From: Rhizobium oryziradicis | GTDB lineage: Bacteria; Pseudomonadota; Alphaproteobacteria; Rhizobiales; Rhizobiaceae | Length of the DNA stretch: 64,000 nt | NCBI RefSeq assembly: GCF_001939045.1 | Contig: NZ_MKIM01000033.1 | Location: 1 to 64,000 of the forward strand | Direction of reading: 5' to 3' | Shown: positions 51,418-60,130 of the stretch, in pieces | Layout: every line of letters starts with the position of its first letter | Numbering within the stretch: position 1 is the stretch's first letter | Notes under the pieces: generated by a model | Told to the model about the DNA's origin: nothing | Seen by the model: the letters and a program-made list of their open reading frames with translations, nothing else | Database searches by the model: none | Translations under genes and position numbers: made by a program

Positions 51418-52194
51418 ATGAGTGAGCCTATTCTTCAGGTGTCGAGCCTGCACAAAAAATTCGGTGATCTTCACGTTCTCAAAGGCATTGATTTTTCGGT
51501 TGAGCCGGGCGAGCGCGTGGCCATCATTGGCGGCAGTGGTTCTGGCAAAAGCACGTTTTTGCGCTGCCTGAACTTTATGGAAATGCCCACCAGCGGCACG
51601 GTTGCCCTTGACGGCAAAGAGATTGGCAAACCAACCGGCAAAGATGGTGCGCGCCTTTATCCCGAAGCCGAGCTTTGTGCCGTGCGCGAGCGGGTTGGCA
51701 TGGTCTTTCAGCAGTTTAACCTGTTTCCTCACATGACGGTGCTGGAAAACACCATGGAAGGGCTTGTGACCGTCAAGGGCATGAAGCGTGCGGCGGCAAA
51801 AGAACGCGCCATAAAAGAGCTTGAAAAGGTTGGCCTTGGCGGAAAATTCGATGCCTATCCGGGCCGTCTTTCTGGCGGACAGCAGCAGCGCGTGGCTATT
51901 GCCAGATCGCTGGCGATGGAGCCTGAGATTTTGCTGTTTGATGAGCCAACGTCCTCGCTTGACCCCGAATTGGTGGGTGAAGTGCTCACCGTGATCCGCA
52001 AGCTGGCCGAGGAAGGGCGCACCATGTTGCTGGTCACCCACGAGCTTGGCTTTGCCTATCACTTCGCCACCAAAGTGATTTTTCTGGCCGATGGTGTTTT
52101 TCACGAAATCGGCACGCCCGATGAGGTGTTGAAAAATCCAAAGCAGGAGCGCACCCGCGCTTTTCTCAACCGCTTCACCGAGTTCGCGTTCTGA
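51418..52194 (+). CDS. Polar amino acid ABC ATP-binding protein (GlnQ/HisP-type)
   Basis: A 258-residue ATPase with Walker A GGSGSGKST, Q-loop FQQFNLFPHMTV, signature LSGGQQQRVAIARSL, Walker B ILLFDEPTSSLDPE and switch His in LVTHELGFA. A short insertion near residues 62-80 (GKPTGKDGARLYPEAEL) is also seen in HisP-like proteins. AAAGGAG lies directly before the ATG. Confidence 0.95.
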   Translation: MSEPILQVSSLHKKFGDLHVLKGIDFSVEPGERVAIIGGSGSGKSTFLRCLNFMEMPTSGTVALDGKEIGKPTGKDGARLYPEAELCAVRERVGMVFQQFNLFPHMTVLENTMEGLVTVKGMKRAAAKERAIKELEKVGLGGKFDAYPGRLSGGQQQRVAIARSLAMEPEILLFDEPTSSLDPELVGEVLTVIRKLAEEGRTMLLVTHELGFAYHFATKVIFLADGVFHEIGTPDEVLKNPKQERTRAFLNRFTEFAF

Positions 52195-52230
52195 CCGAAC
52201 GAATCTGATACAAAAACAAGGACTTTTACC

Positions 52231-53151
52231 ATGAACGCAGTTGCCGCCAGCAATACCAGCTCTCAGGGCTATATGGCCGATCCTCGCAATGACAATGTTT
52301 TGATTTACGTAAACGGCGAATATTTCAAACGTGATGAGGCCAAGGTGTCGGTGTTCGATGCTGGCTTTGTGTTGGGTGACGGCGTTTGGGAAGGGGTTCG
52401 TCTCGTCAACGGCAAAGTCATCGCACTCGATGAGCATCTGGATCGCCTCTACGAAGGTGCCAACTCCATTCAACTGGATATTGGCATGACCCGCGAAGAG
52501 CTGACCACCACGCTCTGGCAGGTGTTTGAGAAGAACGGCATGACCGATGGTGCCCATGCGCGCCTGATGATTACGCGCGGCAAGAAAAAAACGCCCAATC
52601 AGGACCCCCGTTTTGCCATGGGGCAGGCGACTGTCGTGATTGTTGCCGAATTCAAGCTGCCCAAGCCAGAGTCCAAATCAAAGGGTCTGTCGCTTTTGAC
52701 ATCGGCTGTTCGGTGCAGCACGCCCGATGTGTTTGACCTGCGGCTCAATTCTCACAGCCGCCTGAATTTCATTCATGCGCTCATTCAGGCCATCAATGCT
52801 GGTGCCGATGAAGCCTTGATGCTCGACCCCCATGGCTTTGTGGCCAGCTGCAATTCCACCAATTTCTTCATTGTGCGCGGGGAGGAATTGTGGACCTCGA
52901 CCGGACGTTTCAATTTCAACGGCATCACTCGTAAAAAAGTCATAAAGCTCTATGCAGAAGCGGGCTACGTTGTGCGCCAGCATGATTTTACACTTGCGGA
53001 GGTTTATGGGGCGTCTGAAGCCTTTGTGACAGGCACGCTTGGCGGCATTACCCCGGTAACCCGCATTGACGGTCGCCCGGTGGGGGATGGCAAGCCCGGC
53101 CCGATCACGCAGCGCATTGCAGATCTCTACGCTGAATTTATCGCGCGCTAG
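52231..53151 (+). CDS. Class IV aminotransferase-fold protein without the usual catalytic lysine
   Basis: A 306-residue protein of the branched-chain/D-amino acid aminotransferase fold. The N-terminal half keeps VSVFDAGFVLGDGVWEGVRL and LDEHLDRLYEGANSI, and the C-terminal half keeps NGITRKKVIKL and AFVTGTLGGITPV. The segment that normally carries the PLP Schiff-base lysine, aligned as DxxxKSxxxL, reads DLRLNSHSRL (169-178): the lysine position is Asn173 and no lysine lies nearby. The Glu that normally holds the pyridine nitrogen is Ser206 in FVASCNSTNFF. It is therefore either a PLP-independent or non-catalytic member, or uses other residues. It follows the ABC ATPase by 36 bp and is probably co-transcribed. 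Confidence 0.85.
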   Translation: MNAVAASNTSSQGYMADPRNDNVLIYVNGEYFKRDEAKVSVFDAGFVLGDGVWEGVRLVNGKVIALDEHLDRLYEGANSIQLDIGMTREELTTTLWQVFEKNGMTDGAHARLMITRGKKKTPNQDPRFAMGQATVVIVAEFKLPKPESKSKGLSLLTSAVRCSTPDVFDLRLNSHSRLNFIHALIQAINAGADEALMLDPHGFVASCNSTNFFIVRGEELWTSTGRFNFNGITRKKVIKLYAEAGYVVRQHDFTLAEVYGASEAFVTGTLGGITPVTRIDGRPVGDGKPGPITQRIADLYAEFIAR

Positions 53152-53195
53152 AGTTTGTCAGGGAAAAGTGGTTATCAGTTTTTCTGATCAGACAT
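53151..53195. repeat. Degenerate GTCTGTCAGG-family hairpin
   Basis: GAGTTTGTCAGGGAAAA and TTTTTCTGATCAGACATAC form an imperfect stem just after the aminotransferase-like stop. The left arm is almost identical to the hairpin at 45726, and the right arm has decayed. Confidence 0.5.
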
Positions 53196-53218
53196 ACGAA
53201 AACAAAACAATCGAGCGT

Positions 53219-53245
53219 CTGCCCGGTTCAATCTGAACCGGGCAG
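53219..53245 (+). terminator. Terminator-like hairpin before the ClC gene
   Basis: Perfect 12-bp arms CTGCCCGGTTCA and TGAACCGGGCAG around an ATC loop, followed by CGTTTAC. It probably separates the amino-acid operon from the channel gene, whose start is 24 bp further on. Confidence 0.65.
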
Positions 53246-53268
53246 CGTTTACGAACGGAGCAGATTGA

Positions 53269-55053
53269 ATGGTCAATCTTGACCAGTCCGGGGGCGTCAA
53301 GGCGGCGACCCCGGACAGAAAATGGTTCAAAATACCACATCGTCTGCGCGCCATTGTGCGTGCAGACGAGACTTGGCTTGTTGTGCTTGCCGCTTTCATT
53401 GGTGTCATGGCGGGCGGCTGTGTTGCGTTTATGGTGGCAAGTATCCAGTGGTTTCACCACGTTATGTTTGCCATTGAGGGCACCGAGGTCAGTGGTGCCG
53501 CCTATATCGAGCCTTGGCGCGCCGCTCTTCTCCCCGCAATTGGCGGTATGTTGCTCGGCCTGGTCGGTTGGATTTCTTTGAGGCGCGCCCGCATCGCCAT
53601 CATTGACCCGGTAGAAGCAAACGCGCTGCATGGGGGGCGCATTCCCATGGGTGGCAGCCTGCTTCTGGTGCTGCAAACCATGATTTCCAACGGTTTTGGT
53701 GCCTCTATCGGCATGGAAGCTGGTTATACGCAGATAGGTTCGGCGATAGCCTCTCGGCTTGGACAAATCTTCCATGTGCGCCGCGGAGATTTGCGCATAC
53801 TGGTGGGCTGTGGTGCCGCAGGTGCCATTGCTGCCGCCTTTGATGCGCCTTTAACCGGTGCGTTTTATGCCTTTGAGCTGATTATCTCGACCTATTCCAT
53901 TGCCTCACTGGCCCCCGTGGTGGTGGCCTCGATTACCGCCGTTGGCGTGGTGCGCCTGTTGTTGACCCAGCCATCCTTTGAGGTTGGCTTTGCCGGAAAC
54001 TTGAGCGCGTCGGATTACTCGCTGGTGCTGGTCATGGCCATTGTCAGCGCGCTTGTGGCCATCATCATGATGCGCACGGTCACGCTTGTGGAGATGCTTT
54101 TTGCCAAGAGCCGTCTGCCGGTGTGGATCCGACCCACCATTGGCGGTTTGTGTGTGGGCGCGATGGCGCTGGTGACACCTGCTGTGTTGTCATCTGGCCA
54201 TTCGGCGCTGCATGTCGGCTTTGGTGCCTATTATACCGTGCCCGTACTTTTAACGATGATTTGCCTCAAGGTGCTGGCGTCCGCCATCTCCATTGGCTCT
54301 GGCTTTCGCGGTGGCCTTTTCTTTGCCTCGCTGTTTTTGGGAGCAATGCTTGGCAAACTGGTGGCGATTGGCTGGATGATCCTGTTTGGCCTGCAAATTC
54401 CGGGGTTAGTGGTGGCCATTGTCGGCATGTGCGCCATGGCCACGGCTGTGCTGGGTGCGCCGCTGACCATGGCGTTTTTGGCGCTGGAAACCACGGGCAG
54501 CCTGCCTTTGACCATTGCCGTTCTAGCGGCTGCCGTGGTGTCCTCGGTCACAGCCCGCCGTATTTTTGGCTATTCTTTTGCCACATGGCGCTTTCATCTG
54601 CGCGGCGAATCCATCAGGAGTGCAGCGGATATTGGCTGGATTCGCGAACTCACGGTTGGCCGCATGATGCGCAAAGATGTGCGCACCGTGATGGATGACA
54701 CGGATATTGCAAGGCTCCGGCGCGATTTTCCGCTTGGGGCAACCCAACGGGTGATCATCGTTGATCGTATGGATCGTTACATCGGTATTGTGCTGATTGC
54801 GGAAATCCATGGCGAGGTGCCAGATGGCTCAACAGCACGCGATCTGGTGCATTTTGCCGATACGGCTCTTTTGCCCAATTTGAATGTGCGCGAAGCAATG
54901 AAGGCGTTTTCAGCGGCAGAAGCCGATGCGCTTGCCGTGATTGACAGCACGGAGAGCCGAAAAGTGATTGGTTTGCTGGCCGAGCAACATGCCATGCGCC
55001 GCTATAATGAGGAGCTGGACCGTCGCCAAAACGAAGGAAATCCATATACTTGA
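53269..55053 (+). CDS. ClC-type chloride channel/antiporter with C-terminal CBS-like region
   Basis: A 594-residue membrane protein with about 430 residues of ClC core and a C-terminal cytoplasmic part resembling paired CBS domains (VGRMMRKDVRTVMDD, NLNVREAMKAFSAAEADALA). The signature motifs are altered. The first loop is GGRIP in place of GSGIP. The second is GMEAGY where ClC proteins have GREGP, with the gating Glu kept as Glu150. The third is GFRGGLFFASLFLGA, without the usual proline. The CGAAGAIAAAFDAPLTGAFY segment is well conserved. Anion selectivity may differ from chloride. It stands alone. Confidence 0.88.
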   Translation: MVNLDQSGGVKAATPDRKWFKIPHRLRAIVRADETWLVVLAAFIGVMAGGCVAFMVASIQWFHHVMFAIEGTEVSGAAYIEPWRAALLPAIGGMLLGLVGWISLRRARIAIIDPVEANALHGGRIPMGGSLLLVLQTMISNGFGASIGMEAGYTQIGSAIASRLGQIFHVRRGDLRILVGCGAAGAIAAAFDAPLTGAFYAFELIISTYSIASLAPVVVASITAVGVVRLLLTQPSFEVGFAGNLSASDYSLVLVMAIVSALVAIIMMRTVTLVEMLFAKSRLPVWIRPTIGGLCVGAMALVTPAVLSSGHSALHVGFGAYYTVPVLLTMICLKVLASAISIGSGFRGGLFFASLFLGAMLGKLVAIGWMILFGLQIPGLVVAIVGMCAMATAVLGAPLTMAFLALETTGSLPLTIAVLAAAVVSSVTARRIFGYSFATWRFHLRGESIRSAADIGWIRELTVGRMMRKDVRTVMDDTDIARLRRDFPLGATQRVIIVDRMDRYIGIVLIAEIHGEVPDGSTARDLVHFADTALLPNLNVREAMKAFSAAEADALAVIDSTESRKVIGLLAEQHAMRRYNEELDRRQNEGNPYT

Positions 55054-55197
55054 CATCGAAAATGCCAAGCTCTGTGGCTGATAATCTCCTTCAATGAGCG
55101 TGTTTCTTGGCACATGGGGTTGAAATGCGTGCTGAAGGGTGATCACGATCACCGTGTTCAGTCCTCGTCTTCCCCTTGTTTAAAAGCCGAGAACAGC

Positions 55198-57054
55198 ATG
55201 TCGATTTCAAACAGATTATACCGGCCTTTTGAAAATTTTATTCGACCCCTCGATATTGCCTATCGGCCCATGCCGACGAAGGGGCCATTCGCGGTTCTCA
55301 TGCATTTTATTGGCATGTTTCGCGGTGTGCTGATTGCCCTTGCGCTGTCATCCATGGCGATGGAAGCCATCAATCTCGCCATTGTCTGGGGGCTTTCCGT
55401 CATTGTCGATGGTGTGAGCCAAAAGGGGGCGGCGCAATTCTTGCAAACAGAGTGGCCGCTTTTGGCATGTCTCGGGATTTTGATTTTTCCCGTCATGCCC
55501 ATCGTTTCCTTTTTGCTCAACACGCTCAATTCGCACACGCTGGGCATTGGCATGCCAGCGGCCATTCAATGGCAGGGGCACAAAGCGGTTGAACGCCAGG
55601 ATCTCGCGTTTTTCCATGATCTGTTTGCAGGGCAGGTGGCTTCGCGGCTGCAACAGGTATCGTCTGCTGTTCAGCAGCAAATTATTGCGGCATTTCAGGT
55701 GGTGCCGCGCTTTTTGTTGCAGCTTGTCGGCTCGGTGTTTTTGCTGCTGACTCTATCCTGGCAGCTTGCCTTGCCGGTAGTGGTCTGGATTGCGTTGAAT
55801 GTCGCGCTCAGTGTCAAGCTGGCACCGATCTTCACCGAGCGATCGCGCAAAACAGCCAAGCAACGGAGCCTGGTGTCGGGTGCCATTACCGATCTTTATA
55901 GCAATATGCAGATGATCAAGCAGTTTGCTGCCGAAGACAGCGAAGCCGGGGCCGTTCGACGGATCATTCAGAGGAGCATCGATACACAACACGCCGAGCA
56001 GCGCATCTATCGTACCTCAGAGCTGATTGTTGTGGTCCTCAATATGGTGCTGTGGCTGGTGATGTTGTGGATTGGCTTTGCAGGCCTTCTTCATAAGACC
56101 CTGACGGTTGGTGAGTTTGTTGGCTCCGTCTATATTCTGCAAAGGCTATCAACGCAGATTTATACATTTTTGGGCATGGGCCAGCAGATTTTTCAGGCCA
56201 TGGGAACCATCAAGGACGCCATGCCTGTGATGACAACGCCACCAACCATCACCGATCAGCCTGATGCGGCAAGCCTTGAGGTGCGCAAGGGTGAAATTCG
56301 TTTTGAGGATGTCTGTTTCGCCTATAAGGCGGGAAAACCGGTTGTCGATCACTTGTCGTTGACAATTCAACCCGGCGAGAAAGTCGGGCTTGTTGGTCTT
56401 TCCGGGGCTGGAAAAACAACACTGGTCAGCTTGTTGCTGCGGTTTTATGATATTGGCGCAGGACAGATAACAATTGATGGGCAGAATATTCGCGCTGTCA
56501 CGCAAAGCAGCCTTCGCCGCAACATTGGCGTGATCGCCCAGGATGTGGCGCTGCTGCATCGCTCAGTGGGTGACAATATCCGTTACGGCAGGCCAGAGGC
56601 CAACCAAGAGGCAATCGAAGCGGCAGCCAAAGCCGCCAAGGCTGACAGTTTTATCGCGGATCTGACCGATGGTGAAGGGCGCAAAGGCTATGACGCTTTT
56701 GTGGGAGATCGCGGCATCAAGCTTTCCGGAGGTCAGCGGCAGCGGGTTGCCATTGCGCGGGTGCTGCTAAAAGATGCGCCAATTCTGGTGCTGGATGAGG
56801 CGACATCGGCCCTCGATAGCGAATCAGAAGCCGCCATTCAGGAAAAGCTCGACCTTGTCATGCAGGGCAAGACCGTGATTGCCATCGCCCATCGGCTTTC
56901 CACCATTGCCATGATGGATCGGATTGTTGTTCTGAACCAAGGCCGCATCGTTGAAGAGGGCAGCCCGGCCGAGTTGATCGAACGAGACGGTCTGTTTTCC
57001 CGTTTGTGGCTGCGGCAAACCGGCGGCTTTATTCCCGAAGATCTCGGTGCTTGA
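55198..57054 (+). CDS. MsbA-like ABC exporter (fused membrane and ATPase domains)
   Basis: A 618-residue half-transporter that would act as a homodimer. The N-terminal membrane domain has six helices over about residues 30-320, and the C-terminal ATPase has Walker A GLSGAGKTTLV, Q-loop IAQDVALLHRSV, signature KLSGGQRQRVAIARVL, Walker B ILVLDEATSALD and the switch His in IAIAHRLSTI. The start at 55198 is uncertain because the ribosome-binding site is weak (GAGAA); the frame is open back to 55114. Lipid, glycan or drug export is possible. No partner genes are evident. Confidence 0.9.
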   Translation: MSISNRLYRPFENFIRPLDIAYRPMPTKGPFAVLMHFIGMFRGVLIALALSSMAMEAINLAIVWGLSVIVDGVSQKGAAQFLQTEWPLLACLGILIFPVMPIVSFLLNTLNSHTLGIGMPAAIQWQGHKAVERQDLAFFHDLFAGQVASRLQQVSSAVQQQIIAAFQVVPRFLLQLVGSVFLLLTLSWQLALPVVVWIALNVALSVKLAPIFTERSRKTAKQRSLVSGAITDLYSNMQMIKQFAAEDSEAGAVRRIIQRSIDTQHAEQRIYRTSELIVVVLNMVLWLVMLWIGFAGLLHKTLTVGEFVGSVYILQRLSTQIYTFLGMGQQIFQAMGTIKDAMPVMTTPPTITDQPDAASLEVRKGEIRFEDVCFAYKAGKPVVDHLSLTIQPGEKVGLVGLSGAGKTTLVSLLLRFYDIGAGQITIDGQNIRAVTQSSLRRNIGVIAQDVALLHRSVGDNIRYGRPEANQEAIEAAAKAAKADSFIADLTDGEGRKGYDAFVGDRGIKLSGGQRQRVAIARVLLKDAPILVLDEATSALDSESEAAIQEKLDLVMQGKTVIAIAHRLSTIAMMDRIVVLNQGRIVEEGSPAELIERDGLFSRLWLRQTGGFIPEDLGA

Positions 57055-57143
57055 TCTCTCCTTGCATGTATTCCTATCGGCACCTTTGGCTACAATCCTG
57101 AATTGCTTCTTTCGACGGCATTTCAGTTATTGACCGCGCCCGC

Positions 57144-57191
57144 TTGACAGATGCCGAACCACTCCATAATAAATTCGTCAGCGTACCGAAC
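57144..57191 (+). promoter_or_regulatory. Promoter and TTCG-N9-CGAA operator of the ROK kinase gene
   Basis: TTGACA (57144-57149), a 17-bp spacer and TAATAA (57167-57172) form a near-consensus sigma-70 promoter. TTCGTCAGCGTACCGAAC (57174-57191), an inverted TTCG/CGAA pair 9 bp apart, begins two bases after the -10 element, where a bound repressor would block initiation. Matching sites lie at 62228 and 62323. Confidence 0.7.
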
Positions 57192-57200
57192 AAAATAAGG

Positions 57201-58220
57201 ATGAGCTGCGTGTCTGGTTCGGCCAACAAATTCAATGTCGGAATATCCATTGCCCATCATGAACGCGAAGTCGGCTCTCACCAAAGCTGCGTCATCGGTA
57301 TAGACCTTGGCGGCACCAAGCTGCTCGCCGGGATTGCCAACGCTGATGGCGATATTTTGACAAGCCTTGAACAGCCGACCCATCATGGTGAAGACGGCTC
57401 TGTGCTGGATCAAATGGTTGCGCTGATTGCCACACTTCTTGCCAATGTCGGCCGCACCCCAGGTGACCTGCTGCGCGTCGTCATCGGTGTTCCTGCGGCA
57501 GTGGATCCCAAAACCGGCCTCGCGTCGCTCTCGCCAAATTTGCGCCTGCCAGCCGACCGCTCTCTTGCAAACGTGATGACGGCAGGCTTGAGCGCGCAAA
57601 ATATCAGCTGTCCGGTTGTCGTCGAAAACGATGTCAACCTTGCTGCCCTTGCGGAATCGACGATTGCTTTGCCACAGGGTGATGACACCTTGGCCTTTAT
57701 CTCGTTTGGAACCGGCGTTGGCATGGGTTTGGTGGTCAATGGCGCGCTCTGGCGCGGCGCTTTTGGCCGGGCAGGCGAGATTGGTTATCTGCCTTTCGGC
57801 GCGACACCCCATGCGCACGCACCCGGTTCGGAAAATGGTCTGTTTGAGGATGCCGTCGGTTCAAAGGGCATCCGCGCCCGGTTTTCCTCCGATCGCCAAA
57901 CAGTGACCGACTTATTCGCCAATGCTCGACAGGGCGACGGTGCGGCCCAAGCCGCCATTGAAGAAATTGCCCAAAATGCTTCGGTTGGGTTGGCGGCTGT
58001 CCATGCATTGCTTGATCCCTCCATGACAGTGATTGGTGGCGGCATCGGCACGCAGACGGAGTTTTTTGAGGCGTTGAAGCGCCACTTGAAGCCTTTGTTG
58101 CCTTTTGAGTGCCGGATTGAGCCAAGCCGGTTTGGCGGACAGGCGGGCATGATCGGGGCTGTGACGCTGGCCATTCAGGGAGCAGTCAAGCATTTTAAGG
58201 GCTTGCAAGACGTGTGTTAA
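57201..58220 (+). CDS. ROK family sugar kinase
   Basis: A 339-residue ROK protein without a DNA-binding domain, hence probably a kinase for glucose, N-acetylglucosamine or N-acetylmannosamine. It has IGIDLGGTKLLAGI (phosphate loop), VVVENDVNLAALAE with the catalytic Asp and FGTGVGMGLVVNG. The Cys-rich zinc site of typical ROK kinases is replaced by FGATPHAHAPGSENGLFEDA, which contains no cysteine. The start is either the ATG at 57201, which abuts AAGG, or the GTG at 57210 with AAGGA at 8-base spacing. The promoter at 57144-57172 rules out longer forms. It is followed by the glycosidase gene after 69 bp. Confidence 0.85.
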   Translation: MSCVSGSANKFNVGISIAHHEREVGSHQSCVIGIDLGGTKLLAGIANADGDILTSLEQPTHHGEDGSVLDQMVALIATLLANVGRTPGDLLRVVIGVPAAVDPKTGLASLSPNLRLPADRSLANVMTAGLSAQNISCPVVVENDVNLAALAESTIALPQGDDTLAFISFGTGVGMGLVVNGALWRGAFGRAGEIGYLPFGATPHAHAPGSENGLFEDAVGSKGIRARFSSDRQTVTDLFANARQGDGAAQAAIEEIAQNASVGLAAVHALLDPSMTVIGGGIGTQTEFFEALKRHLKPLLPFECRIEPSRFGGQAGMIGAVTLAIQGAVKHFKGLQDVC

Positions 58221-58289
58221 GTTTTTGTTTTTCGCCGGGTGGAAACAATGGGTGCCTGCATATCTAACGCAGCGCCAAAGGAGAGCGAC

Positions 58290-60038
58290 ATGGAACAGGT
58301 GAAACCTTTGGCGCGAGCCAGACAAGACGGCTTGGTGGAGAGCGAACAGCCGTTGCAGCTGGCCTTTATGGCTCCTCGCTTGCAAGGTGATTTCTTCCCG
58401 GAAGGACGTCTGGAGCTTTCCCTTTGGGGCTGCGGGCGCATGGCCAATATTTTTCTGGCACCATGGAGCGGCCCTTTCACCTATGCGCCAAACCGCATTA
58501 CAGCAGACGGCCACGGATTGTATGTGGCCCAATCGGCTCCGGTGCTGGCCATCGTCGGCGCATCGATCAAGTCCGTTCGCCCGGCGCGCCGCTGTGCCTG
58601 GTGGGGCACGCTGACGGAGCCACAAAAGATTGTCCGGCAGGGTGCGCGGCGTATCGCGACAACCCCTTGGGGCATCACCATTGTCGAAGAGCGCGGCAAC
58701 GGTGTGGTTGTCATTGCCGCAGGTGCAAGCGTTGAGGAAGCAGAGCGCGGCATGGCGCTGTCGGTCGATGTCATCATGGCCGAAGCCGGTGCCTATATTG
58801 AGCGCTGCGATCTTCTGCCTGTCGCACCGCCTTTGTTGCGCAGCATGGCTGTGCAAAGCGCCCATGCGTCGCTCTCCAGCATTCGGCGGGCTGAAGATGG
58901 ATCGTTCTTGGGGCTTGCCGCAGGGCAGGCCTATAGCGCGCCGACGCGGACCTATTATCGCGATGGCTATTGGACGCTGCAAGCGCTGTTGTTTCTCGAT
59001 ATTGAGGCCGTGCGTGACCAGATTGATCTGTTGGCAACCGGCATCCAGCCCGATGGTGAAGCACCAAGCGGCGTGATTTTGACCGGGCCGCAGCAGGGTG
59101 AGGAATGGGAGAAATTCCGCACCACCAATGCCGATTACATGGAGCACAAGCGCCGCACCGACTGGTGGAGCGATCATTTCGACAGTCCGTTGTTTTTCAT
59201 TTTGACCATCGGCGACTATATCCGTGTGAGCGGTGACAAGACGGTTTTGACCAAGCATTGGCAGACAGTCGAGACGATTTTCCGTCGTTATCTCGGTTTC
59301 GATCACAATGGTCTTGGCCTGCCGATGAAGCCGCGCCATGATCGCGATTGGGCGGATAACGTCTATCGCCATGGCTATGTGGCCTATAATCTGGGTCTCT
59401 GGGTTGGGGCGCTGGATTTTCTGGCAACCTATGCCGGTGACATCAGCGCGGATGTGGCGGAAGAAGCACGCCAAACGGCCATAAAGGCCCGCTCATCGCT
59501 GGATGAGGCGTTGCTGACCCCAGGTGGTTGGTATGCGGATTACGGCACCAAGCAGGATTTTCTTGAGGACCACCTGACGCTGGACAGCCTGACCTTGCTG
59601 CGGTTTGAGGCTTGCGGCAAAGAGCGTGCCAAGATTGTTCTTGGCAAGGCAGAAGTTATGCTGGAAACCCGCAACAATGATAAGCAGCCCTACGGTGATT
59701 GGGGCGTGATGTGCGCGTGGCCCCCATTCAAGCGGCCTGCCGACACCCGTGCCAAATCAGCCTTTGCCTATCGCTACCACAACGGTTCTGATTGGCCTTA
59801 TCTCTCTGGTCTCTATGCCGAGCAGCGTTTGAAATACGGCCTGAACGGCTGGGATTATCCGATGTTGCGTTGGTGGAAAACCAGTCTTGAAAATGGCTGG
59901 ATCGGCTCAGTTGAATATTTCGCGCCGCCATTTGGTCGCGGCTCGCTGCTACAGGGGTGGACCGGTATGTCTGCTGCGGCCATTTTGGAATATAAGCCGC
60001 AGATCGAAGCCGCCATTGCTGCGGGCTTGACAGAATAA
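58290..60038 (+). CDS. Predicted six-hairpin (alpha/alpha-barrel) glycosidase
   Basis: A 582-residue protein with a beta-rich N-terminal region to about residue 170 and an (alpha/alpha)6-barrel-like remainder. Motifs of six-hairpin glycosidases are visible: YYRDGYWTLQALLFLD with an Arg-Asp pair, KPRHDRDWADNVYRHGYVAY and YRYHNGSDWPYLSGLYAEQR near the C terminus. There is no signal peptide, so it acts in the cytoplasm on an imported oligosaccharide. The exact glycoside hydrolase family is not clear to me. AAAGGAG at 6-base spacing fixes the start at 58290; a longer frame begins at 58239. It is co-directional with the ROK kinase and ends at a strong terminator. Confidence 0.75.
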   Translation: MEQVKPLARARQDGLVESEQPLQLAFMAPRLQGDFFPEGRLELSLWGCGRMANIFLAPWSGPFTYAPNRITADGHGLYVAQSAPVLAIVGASIKSVRPARRCAWWGTLTEPQKIVRQGARRIATTPWGITIVEERGNGVVVIAAGASVEEAERGMALSVDVIMAEAGAYIERCDLLPVAPPLLRSMAVQSAHASLSSIRRAEDGSFLGLAAGQAYSAPTRTYYRDGYWTLQALLFLDIEAVRDQIDLLATGIQPDGEAPSGVILTGPQQGEEWEKFRTTNADYMEHKRRTDWWSDHFDSPLFFILTIGDYIRVSGDKTVLTKHWQTVETIFRRYLGFDHNGLGLPMKPRHDRDWADNVYRHGYVAYNLGLWVGALDFLATYAGDISADVAEEARQTAIKARSSLDEALLTPGGWYADYGTKQDFLEDHLTLDSLTLLRFEACGKERAKIVLGKAEVMLETRNNDKQPYGDWGVMCAWPPFKRPADTRAKSAFAYRYHNGSDWPYLSGLYAEQRLKYGLNGWDYPMLRWWKTSLENGWIGSVEYFAPPFGRGSLLQGWTGMSAAAILEYKPQIEAAIAAGLTE

Positions 60039-60041
60039 ATG

Positions 60042-60069
60042 AAAATGGCCGGGGAGACCCGGCCATTTT
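60042..60069 (+). terminator. Rho-independent terminator after the glycosidase
   Basis: Perfect 12-bp arms AAAATGGCCGGG and CCCGGCCATTTT with a GAGA loop, followed by TCT. It begins four bases past the stop codon. It is a strong terminator for the ROK kinase-glycosidase unit. Confidence 0.9.
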
Positions 60070-60075
60070 TCTACT

Positions 60076-60119
60076 GCATAATTCCTTAAATCGGAATCGA
60101 TTTAAGGTGAAAATTATGC
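60076..60119. repeat. CATAATTC-family palindromic intergenic repeat
   Basis: Inner arms CCTTAAATCG and CGATTTAAGG and outer arms GCATAATT and AATTATGC are separated by a small bulge. It is the sister copy of the element at 45800-45837. Confidence 0.65.
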
Positions 60120-60130
60120 CGCACATTAAA

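Noticed and set aside
51337..52557. 406-codon minus-strand open frame opposite the amino-acid ATPase and aminotransferase-like genes
   Set aside because: It is antisense to genes with complete ABC motifs; rich in His and Phe in the manner of a reverse-frame shadow.
57912..59474. 520-codon minus-strand open frame opposite the ROK kinase and glycosidase
   Set aside because: It is antisense to two well-supported genes with family motifs and has a shadow-like composition.
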